Assembly: GCA_002686995.1 (NCBI GenBank)
Contig: NYZC01000019.1
Location: 1-34,064, forward strand
Direction of reading: 5' to 3'
DNA: 34,064 bases
Source of the DNA: Phycisphaeraceae bacterium
GTDB lineage: Bacteria > Planctomycetota > Phycisphaerae > Phycisphaerales > Phycisphaeraceae
The notes under the pieces are model-generated. The model made no database searches, was not told where the DNA came from, and saw nothing but the letters and a program-made list of their open reading frames with translations. Position 1 is the first letter of the stretch, and each line of letters begins with the position of its first letter. The translations under genes and the position numbers were made by a program. Shown here one piece after another: positions 23,501-30,747 of this stretch.

Positions 23501-24178
23501 GATCAGCACCCCCTGCTGGCTCTGCACCCAGTCGGCGTACATGGAGATCAGGGCCGTACCCGGGGTCGGGGACGGACCGTTGAACCCCGCGCTGTAATTG
23601 ATGATGGTGGCGCCCTGGGCCGGTGCACGGACCCACTCGAATCCCACGATGTGATGGGTCATCAGGCCGCCGCCGCCGCCGATCTGGCGCGCTGCGGCGG
23701 AGAACAGTGTGGCGCCATTCGCAACGCCGAGGTTGCCGGCATTCGATCCGATCATCACGCCGGCCACCTGGGTGGCGTGGTTGTCGCGATTGCCGCCGTG
23801 AGTCGTTCCCGCGAAAATTGCCGGAGGCGGACTCACCGCGGCGGTTGCTGCGGCATTGACTTCCGCGACGCCGACTGCGGCACCGCCGGGATTGATATGC
23901 GGGTGGAAGGTCTCCGGCACCGGCGGCGGGCCGGGGAGCCGGATGACCTGCGGGTCGCCGGGCCGGCCCCCCTCGACCTGGCCGAGGGTGACACCGGCGC
24001 CGCTCAGGTTGTAGGTCGTCGCCTGCTTGACGATCGTGATCCGCGAGCCGTTCGGGCCGGTCGCGGTCGTAATCGCCATGGCGGCGTCCGGCCTCGCGCC
24101 GAGTCCGGCAAGGCAAAGACAAAGGGCGACGGCGAAACGGGTACGGGAGCGGCGGACATCCGTGGGCGCGATGCGCAT
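20525..24178 (-). CDS. Large secreted subtilase-like (S8) protein with PEP-CTERM tail
   Basis: A 1217-aa exported protein. AGGAG lies 8 nt before the ATG at 24178, which opens a signal peptide (RRSRTRFAVALCLCLAGLG, cleavage near AMA, residue 35). The frame is open to 24391, but that extension has no signal. The S8-like region covers about residues 60-330: the His motif NHATQVAGVM (His134) and the Ser motif GTSYSAPLTAGVAAL (Ser318) fit subtilases. At the Asp position the sequence is LGQVEGG (Glu69), and the oxyanion-hole AGN reads AGPE. A long beta-rich region of unknown function (about 400-1180) follows. The end is VPEPG, one helix and RRRRR: a PEP-CTERM signal for sorting and anchoring. It may be a modified protease or an inactive relative. 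Confidence 0.85.
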   Translation of the reverse strand: MRIAPTDVRRSRTRFAVALCLCLAGLGARPDAAMAITTATGPNGSRITIVKQATTYNLSGAGVTLGQVEGGRPGDPQVIRLPGPPPVPETFHPHINPGGAAVGVAEVNAAATAAVSPPPAIFAGTTHGGNRDNHATQVAGVMIGSNAGNLGVANGATLFSAAARQIGGGGGLMTHHIVGFEWVRAPAQGATIINYSAGFNGPSPTPGTALISMYADWVQSQQGVLIVQAGPEQFPPAAVLDGPPDDAFNSLVVGMTMQNPTTGRYDRIQSAAGAIGLTNIETGPGGGNRNNIHVVAPGNIANLARWPAGGYGPSIGTSYSAPLTAGVAALLQQRANAVAALPSGRLFLKASIMNSASKHVLDRTGPPGTAWPVAYRNRNPDLNNAAVATPERVQVPLDPWTGTGQVNALAAVQQYQAATEPHNGLRGGTVGPTMPTVQQDNYGLGMLHRGALVAATLNWDRQVTHVNGAAPTIAQLQAVGNYTAQPYQNLDLLLRNTDTGTAVIRSFAANENHEHIYFNVPATGNYRLEVNNATNTANTPYALAWKSGSTDGAAFSVDRAAEGWAQNPIGVQRPNDVYSLGMAGPANFQTEGEIFVSGYDFANMQRLSGALATQSRVGPHLAPPASMAMFGASAFGGGTRGTLGIVPGDNVIGLSWGADGTGSSPGVPLFSVDPATIGGAHVNIEAVTKAVGGAVTTPRPMNPIGGDPGGEAAGDIFRTPRFAPFGAYNSRITGGAPIGSNRKFVDEQELGLQAPAGRGSLLGGNEDDVDAFEEDSPLATVDQNGDGLHDRSVFFLLDPASPSLAMPRPAGVPAGASPDDIFVSRTPGTFSVYATGEQVLNLMPHPAGIELDALVLSDVSTPTGLSPLGMLLDRLTSAFVEDRPDGRRDDRGRDEALISFSRGHAPAGADSTSIYYIDFQREFNPDTHFLDFEITLIPPDIKPGSYYALAGEFGMRATDDLNALDIRKAFNPVPKRFQLIPDQPVIIDPQTDLLDFIVETAPGNPAEVLTVGVVDAVGFGQGGPQPVQIEVHGFDSGGVDQVYTVDNQDNPGTKAFYETFLSNGQPQLPQQSQYVFHVDLTELEGPPLLLKMFPDDQIFLTDVTPDGKSASTEFMVNLPIPEIPGDHECQFWHFLTEIEPDQDLTIGFIDYIPFMTTGSGGEDIFLSSFDIVLELHAGPGFDPFLPLFSTTIEAFVPEPGTAAILLLGLAGLRRRRR

Positions 24179-24367
24179 GACATGAACTCCTGCTCGGATC
24201 GGTGAACGGCTTGGTGCAACGACCGTGCCAGTGGGGGAGGACGGCGCCGGGAGCTGTCGTGACGTGGTTTGGGTCTGATGAACGAGCCAAAATCGCCTAC
24301 CATTTCGGCTGCCGAACCGGTGATCAACCGGCGCTGTTTCGTTCATGTTCAAGGACGAGTCCATCCC

Positions 24368-25210
24368 ATGAAGATCGCACTGCAGATTCACCTGATTCCC
24401 GGCGACAGCGTGTCAGATCGCTGTAAGTGGGCCCGGGACCACGGCGTCGACGGGATCGAGCTCATTGGAGCTCCGCATGACCGCCTCTGCGCCGAGGCGG
24501 AGCAGGTCCTGAAGGTCCTGCCGGTGACGACCCTCTGCGGGGCGTTCGACGAGCACGGAGACCGTTGCTTCGACCTGCTCGACGCGGATATCGAGAAGCG
24601 CCGTCGCGCCGTCGCGGTGACGAGCAGGTGCCTGGAGCTTGCGGGACAGTTCGGCGCCGTGGGGCTCATCCTCCCGCCGATCTTCGGCCCCCCGGTCGTG
24701 CCTGATCTTTCGCCCTTCGCCGATCCGCTGGAGATCGAAGACGCGCTGATGGTCGCGCACTGCCGCGAGCTCGGTGCGCACGCGGTGGCGCACGACACGT
24801 TGCTGCTTCTGGAGCCGCTGAATCGGTACGAGCAGCACTACCTGAAGCAGCAGTCCGACGCGGTCCGGGTGATCGACAAGGCGGCGGCGGCGGGCGTGGC
24901 GCTGCTCAGCGACCTGTTTCACATGCACATCGAGGAGACCGACACGCCCGCGGCACTGTGCGCGGTCGCGGGGCGCTACACGAAGAGCATCCACCTTGCC
25001 GACAACACGCGTTGCGAGCCGGGCACGGGGGACATCGATTTCGTGGCGGCGTTCAAGGCGCTTTTCGAGGTCGGATATGACGGGTACATGGCCTACGAGT
25101 GCGCGATCACCGGCGATGACGACGAGCAGAAGAAGGCGAACCTGGCGCGGAGCTTGACGTTCGTGCGGAAGTGCGTCGAGGAGGCCGGAGGGGCAACCTC
25201 GCACGGTTGA
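24368..25210 (+). CDS. Xylose isomerase-like TIM-barrel protein (hydroxypyruvate isomerase type)
   Basis: A 280-aa protein of the xylose isomerase-like TIM-barrel superfamily, which isomerises or epimerises sugars and related small molecules using a divalent metal. Metal-site-like residues are seen in LLLEPLNRYEQHY (Glu), LLSDLFHMHIEE (Asp, His), SIHLADNTRCEPGTGDIDF (His, with the family's GxGxxDF segment) and MAYECAI (Glu). The start at 24368 gives MKIALQIHLI, a typical first strand. AAGGA lies 12 nt upstream, somewhat far; an upstream extension to 24269 has no family character. It is divergent from the subtilase-like gene, sharing a 189-bp gap. The substrate cannot be assigned. The stop is followed at once by a hairpin. 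Confidence 0.85.
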   Translation: MKIALQIHLIPGDSVSDRCKWARDHGVDGIELIGAPHDRLCAEAEQVLKVLPVTTLCGAFDEHGDRCFDLLDADIEKRRRAVAVTSRCLELAGQFGAVGLILPPIFGPPVVPDLSPFADPLEIEDALMVAHCRELGAHAVAHDTLLLLEPLNRYEQHYLKQQSDAVRVIDKAAAAGVALLSDLFHMHIEETDTPAALCAVAGRYTKSIHLADNTRCEPGTGDIDFVAAFKALFEVGYDGYMAYECAITGDDDEQKKANLARSLTFVRKCVEEAGGATSHG

Positions 25211-25211
25211 T

Positions 25212-25231
25212 CTGAAGTCCGGCGACTTCAG
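25212..25231 (+). terminator. Hairpin CTGAAGTC-CGGC-GACTTCAG after the TIM-barrel gene
   Basis: A perfect 8-bp stem and 4-nt loop starting one base after the stop codon (25208-25210). The stem is identical to that at 19189-19208 while the loops differ, so these are two members of a dispersed element. It sits 16 bases before the next gene's start. Confidence 0.55.
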
Positions 25232-25246
25232 CTACACTGATTCTCT

Positions 25247-27433
25247 GTGAGCAGACAAACGGGAGCACGTCAGCCGCATCCGACACCACGATCCGCCACG
25301 CTTGCCGCGATCGTGTTCATGCTGGGGTGGGCGGTTGTCGAATGCGCCCTCGTCCGTCATGACGCCGGGCACCGGATCGCCTACATCGGGCCGGGCGCAG
25401 GCATCGCCGTCGTCGGCTCGGCCCTTGCGGTTCTAACGGCGATCCTGTCCGCGTTCGTGGTCCTGGTCACATGGCCGGTGCGACGGGCGTGGCGCGCGAT
25501 GCGCGCGCGGCAGGCGCTCGGCGCGGCGCGAGTGAAGCGCGTGGTCGTGCTCGGCCTCGACGGGCTCGATCCGGACCTTGCCGAGAAGTTCATGGGGCAG
25601 GGCGATCTGCCCCATCTCTCCGAGCTTCGCGCCCAGGGAGGATTCGAGCGACTCGGCACGACGTGGCCGCCGCTGTCGCCGGTCGCATGGTCCAGCTTCA
25701 CCACCGGCACGAACCCCGGCAAGCACAACATATTCGACTTCATCACGCGCCGGCCCGAGGGGTACGGCCCAGCCATCTCCTCCGTCCGCATCGAGCGGCC
25801 GCGACGACACCTGCCGGTCGGACCGTACCGGATCCCGCTCGGGCGCCCTCGCATCGACGGTCGCCGCCGCAGCCGGCCGTTCTGGTCCGTCCTCGGGGAT
25901 GCGGGGATCTTCAGCGCCGTGATCCGCGTGCCAATCACGTTTCCGCCGGATCGGTTTCACGGCGTTCAGCTTTCGGCGATGTGCGTGCCCGACCTTCTCG
26001 GCAGCCAGGGCACGTTCACCTTCTTCAGCGACCAGCCCGTCGCCGGCGCGATGCCGGAGGGCCTGGAGTCCGAGGGGGCGAGCACCTCGGGTCATTTCGT
26101 GATCGTCGAGCGCCGCAAGGGGCGCGTGAGCGGCGCGGTGCCCGGGCCGCCGAATCCGGTTCGTGCCGACGGCCGCCCGTTACAGGCGCCGTTTACAGTG
26201 ACGCAGGGACGCGCCGGCGCGACGCTCGAAATCGGCGGCGCTTCGGTGGCGCTTCCGCTCGACGCCTTCACCGACTGGATCAGCGTCGTTTACGCGGCGG
26301 CGCCGGGATTTCGACTCCGGGGGATCTGTCGATTCCGCCTGCGCCGATTCGATGATCAGCGATTCGAGATGTACTGCACGCCCGTGCAGATCGATCCGCT
26401 GCGCCCCGTGATGCCGATCTCGCATCCGGTCGTCTTCGGTCACTACCTGGCGCGCCGCCAGGGCTCGTTCGCGACGCTGGGGCTTGCCGAGGACACGGGC
26501 GCTCTGAACGAGGACCGCCTGTCCGATGAGGCGTTCCTGGACCAGGCGCATTCGATCGACGACGAGCGGCAGTCGATGTTCTTCGACGCCCTTCGACGCG
26601 TGCGGCGCGGTTTCGTCGGTTGCGTGTTCGATGCGCCCGATCGCATTCAGCACATGTACTGGCGGTTCACTGAGGACGATCATCCCGCTCTCCGCGGCCG
26701 GCCGAACACGCACCCGGACGCGATTCGGGATCTCTATCGGCGCATGGACGACCTGGTGGGCCGGACGATGAAGGCCATCGGGCGCGACACCGCGCTGCTC
26801 GTGATGAGCGACCACGGTTTCAAATCGTTCCGTCGCGGGGTCGATCTGAACGCGTGGCTGCAACGCGAAGGCTATCTCGTGCTGAAGGACGAAGGGGGCA
26901 CGAAGGAGGTCGCGTCGATCGGCGACATCGACTGGTCGCACACGAAGGCCTATGCGCTCGGTCTCGCAGGCATCCAGGTCAACCTTCGGGGACGCGAGCC
27001 GCAGGGCATCGTCGAGACGGGCGCCGAGCGTGACGCGCTGGTCGCCGAGTTGGCGCAAAAGCTGACCGGGCTGAAGGATGATGAAGCCGGCCAGGTCGCG
27101 GTGCACGAGGCCGTGGCGCGCGAGCAGGTCTACCGCGGCCCGTACGTCGAGGCGGCGCCCGACCTCGTCGTCGGCTGCCACGTCGGGTATCGCGTGTCCT
27201 GGGATGCGGCGGTCGGCCGGACGGGGCGGCGTGTCTTCATCGACAACGCCCGGGCCTGGAGCGGCGACCACTGCGTGCATCCGAATCTCGTGCCGGGCGT
27301 GCTCGTGACCAACCAGAAATGCATCGGCGGACCGGCGCGAATCGTCGACGTCGCGGCGACGATCCTGGAGTTGCTCGGCGTGCGCAGGCCGGACTATATG
27401 GACGGGAGGTCTCTGGTGAGGGAGGAGGGGTAG
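25247..27433 (+). CDS. Membrane-anchored alkaline-phosphatase-superfamily enzyme (type I phosphodiesterase-like)
   Basis: A 728-aa protein with two N-terminal hydrophobic stretches (about residues 17-36 and 48-76) and a catalytic domain of the nucleotide pyrophosphatase/phosphodiesterase type. VVVLGLDGLDPDL (Asp105) supplies metal ligands, and PPLSPVAWSSFTTGTNPGKHNIFDF holds the Ser/Thr nucleophile region. Also seen are FDAPDRIQHMYWR, LLVMSDHGFKSF (metal Asp-His) and a late histidine in SGDHCVHPN. The region between (about 165-370) is an insert with an arginine-rich segment. It hydrolyses phosphate or phosphonate esters, or transfers head groups; the substrate is unknown. Start is GTG at 25247; no Shine-Dalgarno is obvious. 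It heads a four-gene plus-strand cluster. Confidence 0.88.
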   Translation: MSRQTGARQPHPTPRSATLAAIVFMLGWAVVECALVRHDAGHRIAYIGPGAGIAVVGSALAVLTAILSAFVVLVTWPVRRAWRAMRARQALGAARVKRVVVLGLDGLDPDLAEKFMGQGDLPHLSELRAQGGFERLGTTWPPLSPVAWSSFTTGTNPGKHNIFDFITRRPEGYGPAISSVRIERPRRHLPVGPYRIPLGRPRIDGRRRSRPFWSVLGDAGIFSAVIRVPITFPPDRFHGVQLSAMCVPDLLGSQGTFTFFSDQPVAGAMPEGLESEGASTSGHFVIVERRKGRVSGAVPGPPNPVRADGRPLQAPFTVTQGRAGATLEIGGASVALPLDAFTDWISVVYAAAPGFRLRGICRFRLRRFDDQRFEMYCTPVQIDPLRPVMPISHPVVFGHYLARRQGSFATLGLAEDTGALNEDRLSDEAFLDQAHSIDDERQSMFFDALRRVRRGFVGCVFDAPDRIQHMYWRFTEDDHPALRGRPNTHPDAIRDLYRRMDDLVGRTMKAIGRDTALLVMSDHGFKSFRRGVDLNAWLQREGYLVLKDEGGTKEVASIGDIDWSHTKAYALGLAGIQVNLRGREPQGIVETGAERDALVAELAQKLTGLKDDEAGQVAVHEAVAREQVYRGPYVEAAPDLVVGCHVGYRVSWDAAVGRTGRRVFIDNARAWSGDHCVHPNLVPGVLVTNQKCIGGPARIVDVAATILELLGVRRPDYMDGRSLVREEG

Positions 27434-27493
27434 GGAGCGGGGAGCGGGGCGCAGGAAGTTCCACGGGGCGTGGAGAGATGCTAAAACTCTGGC

Positions 27494-27694
27494 ATGTTCT
27501 CTACTCGAAGGATCAGGATCGACAAGCATCTTTACGATCGCCTGGTGAAGACGGCTCAGGCGGCCGGGTACTCGGGCGTGGACGAGTTCGTGCGCCACGT
27601 GCTCGAGCGCGAGGCGGACCGCGGCGGCGGCGACTCGGGGGTGGACGATGCCGAAGCGGAAAAGCAACTTCGCGGACTCGGTTACATCGAATGA
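27494..27694 (+). CDS. Small ribbon-helix-helix-like protein
   Basis: 66 aa. RIRIDKHLYDRLVKTAQAAGYSGVDEFVRHVLERE has the strand-helix-helix pattern of ribbon-helix-helix (CopG/Arc-type) DNA-binding proteins. It is followed by a Gly/Asp-rich linker and an EKQLRGLGYIE tail. The LxxLGYI tail resembles the C-terminal tails of alkaline-phosphatase-superfamily proteins, and the preceding gene encodes one. It may be a regulator of the cluster or an accessory subunit; I cannot decide. It begins 60 bp after that gene and has no clear Shine-Dalgarno. Confidence 0.7.
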   Translation: MFSTRRIRIDKHLYDRLVKTAQAAGYSGVDEFVRHVLEREADRGGGDSGVDDAEAEKQLRGLGYIE

Positions 27695-27758
27695 GGCATC
27701 CTCCGATGCCGTCATGCCTGCCTGGACACCATGATTCACTAGCGAACAGCCCACCACC

Positions 27759-28592
27759 ATGGACATCGTCAACGCCGCCATGAACCGGCTGGGGCACCTG
27801 ATCATCAGCCCCTTCGCCGCCGTGCCGCTCGTCGGTCTGCTGCTGCTTTCGGCGCTGACCGGGGTGGCGCTGACGTGGATCATCGGGAAGACGTCGAACC
27901 AGCGTGCGCTTCGGCGGGCCGCCGACAGGGCGCGGGCGCAGGTGCTCGCGATCCGGCTGTTCAAGGACGATCTGAAGGTGATGCTCGGCGCGCCGCTGGC
28001 GGTGATGGGCTCGAGCCTGGCACGATGTCTTCACACGGTGCCGTCGCTGCTCGTGGTGGCGGTGCCGATGGCGCTGCTGTTCTGCCAGATGGCCGTGTGG
28101 TACCAGCGACGTCCGCTCGAGCCCGGTGAGACCGCGGTGGTGCGCCTTGCGATTGCGCCGGACGCGTGGCAGGTGTTCCGCGACGTTTCGATCGACGCGC
28201 CGCCCGGCGTGGAGGTCGAGACGCCGGCCCTGCGCGACGACGCGGAGCACGCGCTGTTCTGGCGCATCCGGGCCGGAGCGCCGGTGGAGGAGCCGTTGCG
28301 CTGGACGATCGATGACGCGACGTTCGAGAAGCGGATCGCGATCGCGGAATCGCCCGGGCGGCTGGCGCCGGTCGCACCGATACGTCCGGGCACGGGCTGG
28401 TTCGATCGTCTCGTGCATCCTCTCGAGGCAGGGTTCGAATCGACGTCGCCCGTGCACCGGATCGACGTGACGTATCCATCGCGCGTCGTCAACGAAGTGC
28501 TCGGTTACGCCGTGCCGTGGTGGCTGACGTTTCTGGTCGTTTCGATCCTGGTCGCGCTGCTGTCGCGACGATGGCTGGGAGTTCAGTTTTGA
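27759..28592 (+). CDS. Uncharacterised membrane protein with extracytoplasmic domain
   Basis: A 277-aa protein I cannot name. There is an N-terminal helix (about residues 20-42), a charged, probably coiled-coil stretch (SNQRALRRAADRARAQVLAIRLFKDDLKVMLG), a second hydrophobic region (VPSLLVVAVPMALLFCQMAVWY), a beta-rich domain of about 140 residues starting RRPLEPGETAVVRL, and a C-terminal helix (WWLTFLVVSILVALLSRRW). The helix, coiled coil, helix arrangement recalls the DUF106/EMC3/TMCO1 branch of the Oxa1 superfamily, but this is a weak visual resemblance. Its 3' end overlaps the following sulfotransferase-like gene, so the two are translationally coupled. Confidence 0.7.
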   Translation: MDIVNAAMNRLGHLIISPFAAVPLVGLLLLSALTGVALTWIIGKTSNQRALRRAADRARAQVLAIRLFKDDLKVMLGAPLAVMGSSLARCLHTVPSLLVVAVPMALLFCQMAVWYQRRPLEPGETAVVRLAIAPDAWQVFRDVSIDAPPGVEVETPALRDDAEHALFWRIRAGAPVEEPLRWTIDDATFEKRIAIAESPGRLAPVAPIRPGTGWFDRLVHPLEAGFESTSPVHRIDVTYPSRVVNEVLGYAVPWWLTFLVVSILVALLSRRWLGVQF

Positions 28593-29173
28593 GTGTCCAG
28601 GACGCGATCGTGATCGTTTCCGGGCTGCCTCGATCCGGCACGTCGATGATGATGCAGATGCTCGACGCCGGCGGCGTTCCCATACTGACCGACGGCGTGC
28701 GGGAGGCGGACAGTGACAACCCGCAGGGATACTACGAGTTCGAGCCGGTCAAGCGGACCCGCGAGGACCCGTCGTGGCTGGCCGGAGCGCCGGGGAAGGC
28801 GGTGAAGATGGTGCATCTGCTGCTGAAGACGCTGCCGGTCGACCGGACCTACCGCGTCATCGTGATGCGGCGCGAGCTGGACGAGGTGCTCGCGTCGCAG
28901 GCGGTCATGCTGGAACGGCTCGGGCGACCAGGGGCCAGCCTTTCGCCCGACCGCCTGGCGGCCGTGTTCCGGCGCCAACTCGAGGACGTGACCCGGTGGA
29001 TGGCCGAGCAGGACTGCTTCGAGTCGATCGAGGTCGAGCACGGTCGCGTCATAAGCCATCCGGACGAGCAGGCCGAGCGCGTCAGCGCGTTTCTCGGGGG
29101 TCATCTCGACGTGAGCGCGATGGCGAACGTCGTGAACCCGACACTCCACCGTCAGCGCGGTCCCACGGCCTGA
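28571..29173 (+). CDS. Sulfotransferase-like P-loop protein
   Basis: A 200-aa protein starting with a sulfotransferase-type nucleotide loop, IVIVSGLPRSGTSMMMQMLDAGG, which in the family binds the 5'-phosphosulfate of PAPS. Also visible are DNPQGYYEFEPVK, a kinase-like RVIVMRRELDEVLASQ segment that fits the 3'-phosphate-binding helix of the fold, and a final domain ending FLGGHLDVSAMANVVNPTLHRQR. It is shorter than most sulfotransferases. Start choice: ATG 28571 overlaps the previous gene by 22 bp. A TTG at 28589, overlapping the previous stop (TTGA) with GGGAG 7 nt upstream, is at least as good. Predicted partner genes are the three preceding ones. Confidence 0.82.
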   Translation: MAGSSVLSVQDAIVIVSGLPRSGTSMMMQMLDAGGVPILTDGVREADSDNPQGYYEFEPVKRTREDPSWLAGAPGKAVKMVHLLLKTLPVDRTYRVIVMRRELDEVLASQAVMLERLGRPGASLSPDRLAAVFRRQLEDVTRWMAEQDCFESIEVEHGRVISHPDEQAERVSAFLGGHLDVSAMANVVNPTLHRQRGPTA

Positions 29174-29225
29174 TCACGAAGCCTCTGTGTTCGACCGCAT
29201 CGCAAAGCGCGGCGTGGGAATCGCC

Positions 29226-29360
29226 CCTCGGTACGTGCAGGGTGAACGTGCTGCCTTCGCCTTCGACGCTCTGCAGATCCAGCGTGGCGCCGAGCAGCGC
29301 CTCGGCGAGGTCACCCACCTCCGCGGCCAGTTCGGCGGCCTCGAAGTCCGCCGTGCTCCG
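29226..29360 (-). pseudogene. Remnant of a histidine kinase ATPase domain, in frame after the PP2C stop
   Basis: Immediately after the PP2C TGA (29361-29363), in the same frame, the translation reads RSTADFEAAELAAEVGDLAE then ALLGATLDLQSVEGEGSTFTLHVPR. The second part matches the extreme C-terminus of a sensor kinase HATPase domain (LLGGxLxVxSxxGxGSTFTLxLP). No H-, N- or G1-box is present. The frame stays open to 29082 and overlaps the sulfotransferase-like gene on the other strand. I read it as a decayed kinase fragment, though read-through of the TGA is formally possible. Confidence 0.6.
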
Positions 29361-30698
29361 TCATCCCGGACTGGGCTCGACCCGCGGATCGAAGCGCTGG
29401 AAGAACGCCATCAGGCCGAGCATCGTTCGGGCGCTGTCGAGCATGTGCTCGATGAGGACGTTCAGGGAGCGCTCCGACACGCCGAGGGCGTCACGCTGGC
29501 ACGTGGCGAAGTAGCGGCGCTCGACGCGTCGCCAGTCGCGCCAGAGCGAGCGAAGGATCGTTGCCGTCTCCAGGGGCGTGAGCAGCGGACAGAGCCGGGT
29601 GCTGCCGTCGGTGATGGCTGACAGGTCCGGTTCGAGATCGCGCAGATGCCGGTCGTAGCGCGTCCGCCAGGGCCCCTCGGGCAGGGTGCACATCTGGTGC
29701 AGGACATGGGCCGCGTTGCGCGAGGGGTGTCGCTGGAGAAAGTCCGTGTATGCCTCGTGCCCCAGTCGCTGCTTCACGGCTGCGAGCGCGGCGATGTGCG
29801 ACGGGCTCTCGGCGACTTCGACGGCCGCGTCGTACAGCCAGGCCAGGTCCTTCTCGAGGTGACGCAAGCGGGCGTAGAAGCCTTCGGCCGCGCCGAGCCT
29901 CTTCCGGGCGGGCGGCGGCGCGGCGGGGGGCGGCGGCGGATCGATGTCGCGCGTGCCGCCGTAGTCGACGACGATGACGGAGATGTTGTCGGGCCCGCCG
30001 GCGTCGTTGGCGGCGTCCACCAGCGCCTTGCAGGCGTGCGCCGGCTCCTCGTGCGCGCCGAGGATCCGGGCGATGGTCGCGTCGTCCACGGGGTCGGTCA
30101 GGCCGTCGGTGCAGAGCAGCAGGCGGTCGTCCGCTTCGAGGGTCATTGGCTTCACGACCGGCGTGATCGGCCGCGACATGCCGACGAACTGCGTCAGCAG
30201 GCGTATCTCGCGCTCCTCCGCCTCGTGCGCGTCGTCGGTCGTGGGCAGGGATCGAATTTCACGGCGCACGTGGTCCTTCGTCAGCCGCCGCAGCCTGTCA
30301 CCGCGAAGCAGGTACGCGCGACTGTCCCCGACGTGCATGACCATGGCGCCCCAGGTGTCGACCAGGCCCGCGACGAGCGTGGCCCCCATGCCGGTGAGTG
30401 CGTCGAGCGACCGCGAGTGGTGATGCAGGTGGGCGTTCAGACGGGTGGCGGAGTCAATGAGCAGCCGCGTCAGGACCGCGTGGTTGAACTCCGGCAGCGA
30501 ACGCAGTTGCCAGCGGATGAGGTGGCCCAGCGCGTGGGCGGTGATCTGCGAGGCCGCTTCGCCCGAAGGCCGGCCGCCGAGGCCGTCGCAGACGACGAAC
30601 AGGCCCATTTGCTGCTGGCAGTAGCAGGTGTCCTCGTTCGCCAGGCGCGTGCGCCCGACGTCACTCAGCTGCGCGAAATCGAGGACCGGAAGGAGCAT
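29361..30698 (-). CDS. PP2C-type serine/threonine phosphatase with extra C-terminal domain
   Basis: A 445-aa cytosolic Mg/Mn-dependent protein phosphatase. The PP2C motifs are complete: SDVGRTRLANED (about 12-23), VVCDGLGGRPSGEAAS (Asp38), GMGATLVAGLV, MHVGDSRAYLLR (Asp125), LLCTDGLTDPV and GGPDNISVIVVDYG (about 234-247). A Pro-rich linker (about 252-264) leads to about 180 helical residues (270-445) that match no domain I know. Bacterial PP2Cs often counter a Ser/Thr kinase, but none is in the window. It begins at ATG 30698 without a clear Shine-Dalgarno. Confidence 0.92.
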   Translation of the reverse strand: MLLPVLDFAQLSDVGRTRLANEDTCYCQQQMGLFVVCDGLGGRPSGEAASQITAHALGHLIRWQLRSLPEFNHAVLTRLLIDSATRLNAHLHHHSRSLDALTGMGATLVAGLVDTWGAMVMHVGDSRAYLLRGDRLRRLTKDHVRREIRSLPTTDDAHEAEEREIRLLTQFVGMSRPITPVVKPMTLEADDRLLLCTDGLTDPVDDATIARILGAHEEPAHACKALVDAANDAGGPDNISVIVVDYGGTRDIDPPPPPAAPPPARKRLGAAEGFYARLRHLEKDLAWLYDAAVEVAESPSHIAALAAVKQRLGHEAYTDFLQRHPSRNAAHVLHQMCTLPEGPWRTRYDRHLRDLEPDLSAITDGSTRLCPLLTPLETATILRSLWRDWRRVERRYFATCQRDALGVSERSLNVLIEHMLDSARTMLGLMAFFQRFDPRVEPSPG

Positions 30699-30747
30699 GG
30701 GGCGTTATTGAATCTGGACTCTTGATTGGCGATTCGCGATTTTTGCC

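Noticed and set aside
22319..24205. 628-aa open frame antisense to the subtilase-like gene
   Set aside because: No recognisable domain, and composition typical of antisense shadow in high-G+C DNA; the opposite strand has a signal peptide, catalytic motifs and a PEP-CTERM tail.
24179..24391. 71-residue extension upstream of the subtilase-like signal peptide
   Set aside because: ATG 24178 has AGGAG at 8 nt and begins a proper signal peptide; the extension would hide it.
29082..29225. Continuation of the kinase-remnant frame to 29082
   Set aside because: Beyond HVPR the translation is unrelated low-complexity sequence antisense to the sulfotransferase-like gene.
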